Of a stretch of 7,101 nt of DNA, positions 5,638 to 7,101 are shown in pieces. The notes beneath the pieces are model-generated. The model was not told where the DNA came from and made no database searches. It was given only the letters and a program-made list of their open reading frames with translations. This DNA is from Methanospirillum sp. GTDB lineage: Archaea; Halobacteriota; Methanomicrobia; Methanomicrobiales; Methanospirillaceae. The position numbers and the translations under genes are program-made. How positions within the stretch are numbered: the first letter of the stretch is position 1; each line of letters starts with the position of its first letter. Where the stretch lies: assembly GCA_028679485.1 (NCBI GenBank), contig JAJRBL010000224.1, forward strand, positions 1-7,101, read 5' to 3'.

Positions 5638-5659
5638 GAACAGGCAGATCTTACCGTTC
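5638..5659. repeat. Imperfect 22-bp palindrome
   Basis: A palindrome centred on AGATCT with GAAC at the left end and GTTC at the right; 8 of 11 positions match. The left arm contains another AACAGG (5639-5644). It lies about 100 bp before the DUF4418 start. Confidence 0.4.
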
Positions 5660-5671
5660 CTGAAATAAACC

Positions 5672-5693
5672 GGCAATTTTTACCATTATTGCC
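5672..5693. repeat. 6-bp inverted repeat
   Basis: GGCAAT (5672-5677) and ATTGCC (5688-5693) are exact complements across 10 nt beginning with a T-run. Short enough to be chance on its own; listed because it continues the series of dyads. Confidence 0.3.
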
Positions 5694-5741
5694 TCATTGT
5701 CTCAATATTCCGGGTAATCACTTCAATCTTTGCTTATTCTT

Positions 5742-5753
5742 TCAGATATATCC
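5742..5753 (+). promoter_or_regulatory. Possible TATA box for the DUF4418/ABC genes
   Basis: TCAGATATATCC contains the octamer GATATATC. Standard archaeal spacing gives a transcription start near 5773, upstream of the ATG at 5781 but downstream of the ATG at 5760. If this box is used, translation would have to begin at 5781. Judged by eye. Confidence 0.3.
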
Positions 5754-5759
5754 GCCCAG

Positions 5760-6272
5760 ATGAGAAAATGTATAGCCTCAATGAATTTCAGACCGACAAA
5801 CCTGGCAGTATTCATATCTGCCCTCCTCCTCATAACCGGAATTCTGATAATTTTTACCCCCTGGTACATCTTCCCGGTTTGTGATGCAAAAGATCCTGCC
5901 GGAGCCTCTCTGGAGGATATGAATCAGCGGGTTACTACGAAGATGGTATGTTCGTTGTCATCAGGTTTTATGAATTGCTGGTATACTGCAAGGGTTGAGA
6001 GTCTTTTTGGAGTTCTTATCATCCTCTCCGGGATCGTTTTACTCACCACAAAGCGAAACTCCATTCTTTCGGGAAAAGGCGTGATGATTATGGGATTGGG
6101 TGTATCTGTAGTTCTGATTCCCACTACTATCATAGGAATGTGTGATATGACCGGTACAATCTGTAATTTTGGTACCAAACCAGCACTGATTCTTTTGGGT
6201 TCGATCGTTACCCTGTTGGGTTTCAGTCTGGTCATACGGTATCATGATCAATATCCGGAGTTTTCAAAATGA
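5760..6272 (+). CDS. DUF4418 family membrane protein
   Basis: A 170-residue integral membrane protein resembling the DUF4418 family, whose biochemical function is not established. Four hydrophobic segments are visible, at roughly 14-35, 80-97, 107-127 and 140-160. Family-like motifs are TPWYIFPVC (Cys41) after helix 1, MNCWYTARVE (Cys73) before helix 2, IIGMC (Cys128) after helix 3, and TICNFGTKPALILLG (Cys135) before helix 4. If both N- and C-termini face the cytoplasm, these four cysteines all lie on the outer face, where they could bind a metal or form disulfides; this is inference. Cys4 and Cys64 look non-conserved. The frame opens with a TTG at 5730; ATGs at 5760 and 5781 are more plausible starts. 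None has a Shine-Dalgarno sequence, and the TATA-like box favours 5781. The stop overlaps the next gene's start as ATGA, so this protein and the ABC permease are probably made together as one transport module. Confidence 0.8.
   Translation: MRKCIASMNFRPTNLAVFISALLLITGILIIFTPWYIFPVCDAKDPAGASLEDMNQRVTTKMVCSLSSGFMNCWYTARVESLFGVLIILSGIVLLTTKRNSILSGKGVMIMGLGVSVVLIPTTIIGMCDMTGTICNFGTKPALILLGSIVTLLGFSLVIRYHDQYPEFSK
6257..6260 (+). promoter_or_regulatory. Shine-Dalgarno site of the ABC permease
   Basis: GGAG eight bases before the ATG at 6269, inside the end of the DUF4418 gene. It supports this start and coupled translation across the ATGA overlap. Confidence 0.6.
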
Positions 6273-7101
6273 TTACCCTGTTCTATCTTATTAAAAAGGA
6301 TATCTTCTATCATCCAGTCAGAAACGGAGTTCTGATCTTGTGTTATGCAATCATTGCAGCCAGTCTCTTCTCAGGTAATTATCTCCTTCTGGGCGCCGCA
6401 GACAGTGTGCAGAACGGAATCTCCCGGCTGGGTGCAGATCTTGTCGTTGTACCGGCAGATTATGCAGAAAAAGGTGAAGCAGTCCTGCTTAGGGGAGAAC
6501 CCACGACATTCTTCTTTGGCAGGAACATTCTGCCCGATGTCGAAGACATCTCGGGAGTTTCTGCGGCTGCACCTCAACTCTATATTGCTACTCTTGATAC
6601 AGCATGCTGTTATCTTCCGGTTCAACTGATCACTTTTGACTCAGAACGGGATTTTACCATAATCCCCTGGCTTCGTGAGCATGATCATCCGCTTCTGAAG
6701 AAGGATGAAATAATGGTAGGAAATTTGATCGTTCCCGATGTAGGTACGTCTTTGAAATTTTACGGCCATGAGTTCATCATATCAGGAAAACTGGACCCGA
6801 CAGGGACAGGACTTGATACCTCGATATTTATCAGGAAAGAAGATGCTGCGGTGATGGCCAAAGAATCCAAAGAAAAAGCAGTGAAGGAGTTGGTTCTTCC
6901 GGAAAGCGGGGTATCGGCGGTACTGGTGAAGGTACAGAATGTCAGTGAGATAAACAGAATACGCGATCAGATTTCAGCCCGGATACCTGGTGTGAAGGTT
7001 CTTACGCCGGAGACGCTGATCACCAGGGTTACCGGCCAGTTAAACACCCTGACCAAGATCCTCGCCATGACTGCACTTGTCGCAATCCTGGTATCGGTTC
7101 C
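6269..7101 (+). CDS. ABC transporter permease, FtsX/MacB type (3' end outside window)
   Basis: The frame from ATG 6269 stays open for 277 codons to the right edge without a stop. The N-terminus (LFYLIKKDIFYHPVRNGVLI) is a short cytoplasmic segment leading into helix 1 at about 20-42. A large external domain follows (about 45-255) with SRLGADLVVVPADY (52-65), LLRGEPTTFFFGRNIL (73-88), PQLYIATLDTACCYLP (102-117, adjacent Cys113-Cys114), DFTIIPWL (128-135) and GKLDPTGTGLDTSIFIRK (173-190). The window ends in the second hydrophobic segment (LTKILAMTALVAILVSV). This is the MacB_PCD plus FtsX layout; one or two more helices and about 100 residues should lie beyond. Such permeases need an ATPase, expected next. 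They power export, lipoprotein release or signalling rather than classical import. Substrate unknown. The Cys-Cys pair and the coupled DUF4418 gene suggest metal or thiol chemistry outside the membrane, which is inference. Confidence 0.88.
   Translation, partial: MITLFYLIKKDIFYHPVRNGVLILCYAIIAASLFSGNYLLLGAADSVQNGISRLGADLVVVPADYAEKGEAVLLRGEPTTFFFGRNILPDVEDISGVSAAAPQLYIATLDTACCYLPVQLITFDSERDFTIIPWLREHDHPLLKKDEIMVGNLIVPDVGTSLKFYGHEFIISGKLDPTGTGLDTSIFIRKEDAAVMAKESKEKAVKELVLPESGVSAVLVKVQNVSEINRIRDQISARIPGVKVLTPETLITRVTGQLNTLTKILAMTALVAILVSV

Larger units (their letters stand above)
5092..5759. other. Divergent intergenic region, about 670 bp, dyad-rich, no gene recognised
   Basis: This separates the minus-strand sulfur operon from the plus-strand DUF4418/ABC genes. 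I find no protein-like reading frame: a 74-codon minus frame (5069-5293) overlaps the carrier gene and has no recognisable content, and a 32-codon plus frame (5565-5663) lacks a ribosome site. No tRNA or rRNA is visible. The left third (5100-5225) is AT-rich and holds TATA-like boxes. From about 5310 to 5695 there are seven inverted repeats with stems of 5 to 10 bp, listed separately, and a short degenerate 8-bp repeat at 5482-5505. A structured noncoding RNA, a multi-site operator region or debris of a lost element are all possible. Confidence 0.6.

Noticed and set aside
5565..5663. 32-codon plus-strand microORF in the intergenic region
   Set aside because: No ribosome site, no promoter and no recognisable content; it contains the palindromes at 5586-5603 and 5638-5659.
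5310..5695. CRISPR array or insertion sequence ends as the source of the repeats
   Set aside because: The repeats differ in sequence, length and spacing, with no regular repeat-spacer pattern, no transposase fragment and no matched terminal inverted repeats with target duplications.

Overview
The window looks like chromosomal DNA of a mesophilic methanogenic archaeon, most likely of the order Methanomicrobiales (a Methanospirillum-like genome is my best guess). The grounds are the protein types (an Ncs6/TtuA tRNA thiolase with a sulfur-carrier partner, an IscU-type NifU, a DUF4418 membrane protein), AT-rich TATA-like boxes instead of bacterial -35/-10 promoters, and several starts without a Shine-Dalgarno sequence. 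This assignment is inference; no rRNA or other marker gene is present.

Layout. (1) 3-749 (+): most of thiM, hydroxyethylthiazole kinase, cut by the left edge. (2) 879-2270 (+): a 14-helix DHA2-type major facilitator exporter. (3) 2277-5091 (-): four genes read leftwards, in transcription order a 64-residue ubiquitin-fold sulfur carrier ending in Gly-Gly, a TtuA/Ncs6-type tRNA 2-thiouridine synthase, a NifS/IscS cysteine desulfurase and an IscU-type NifU scaffold with a His/Asp tail. (4) 5092-5759: a divergent, AT-rich intergenic region of about 670 bp with no convincing gene but an unusual number of inverted repeats, several sharing the hexamer AACAGG/CCTGTT. (5) 5760-6272 (+): a DUF4418 membrane protein with four cysteines at family-typical places. 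(6) 6269-7101 (+): an FtsX/MacB-type ABC permease sharing an ATGA overlap with the DUF4418 gene and running off the right edge.

The minus-strand cluster reads as a nearly complete sulfur relay for tRNA 2-thiouridine. The desulfurase would release cysteine sulfur as persulfide, the Gly-Gly carrier would take it as thiocarboxylate, and the thiolase, itself a [4Fe-4S] enzyme, would put it on tRNA; NifU would build the cluster. The E1-like enzyme that adenylates the carrier is not in the window. The last two codons of the carrier, which encode Gly-Gly, overlap the first codons of the thiolase, so the pair is physically interlocked.

The right end begins a second system: DUF4418 protein plus permease, both with distinctive cysteines, presumably followed by an ATPase beyond the window. 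Its substrate is unknown. This module and the dyad-rich DNA before it are the least explained parts of the window.
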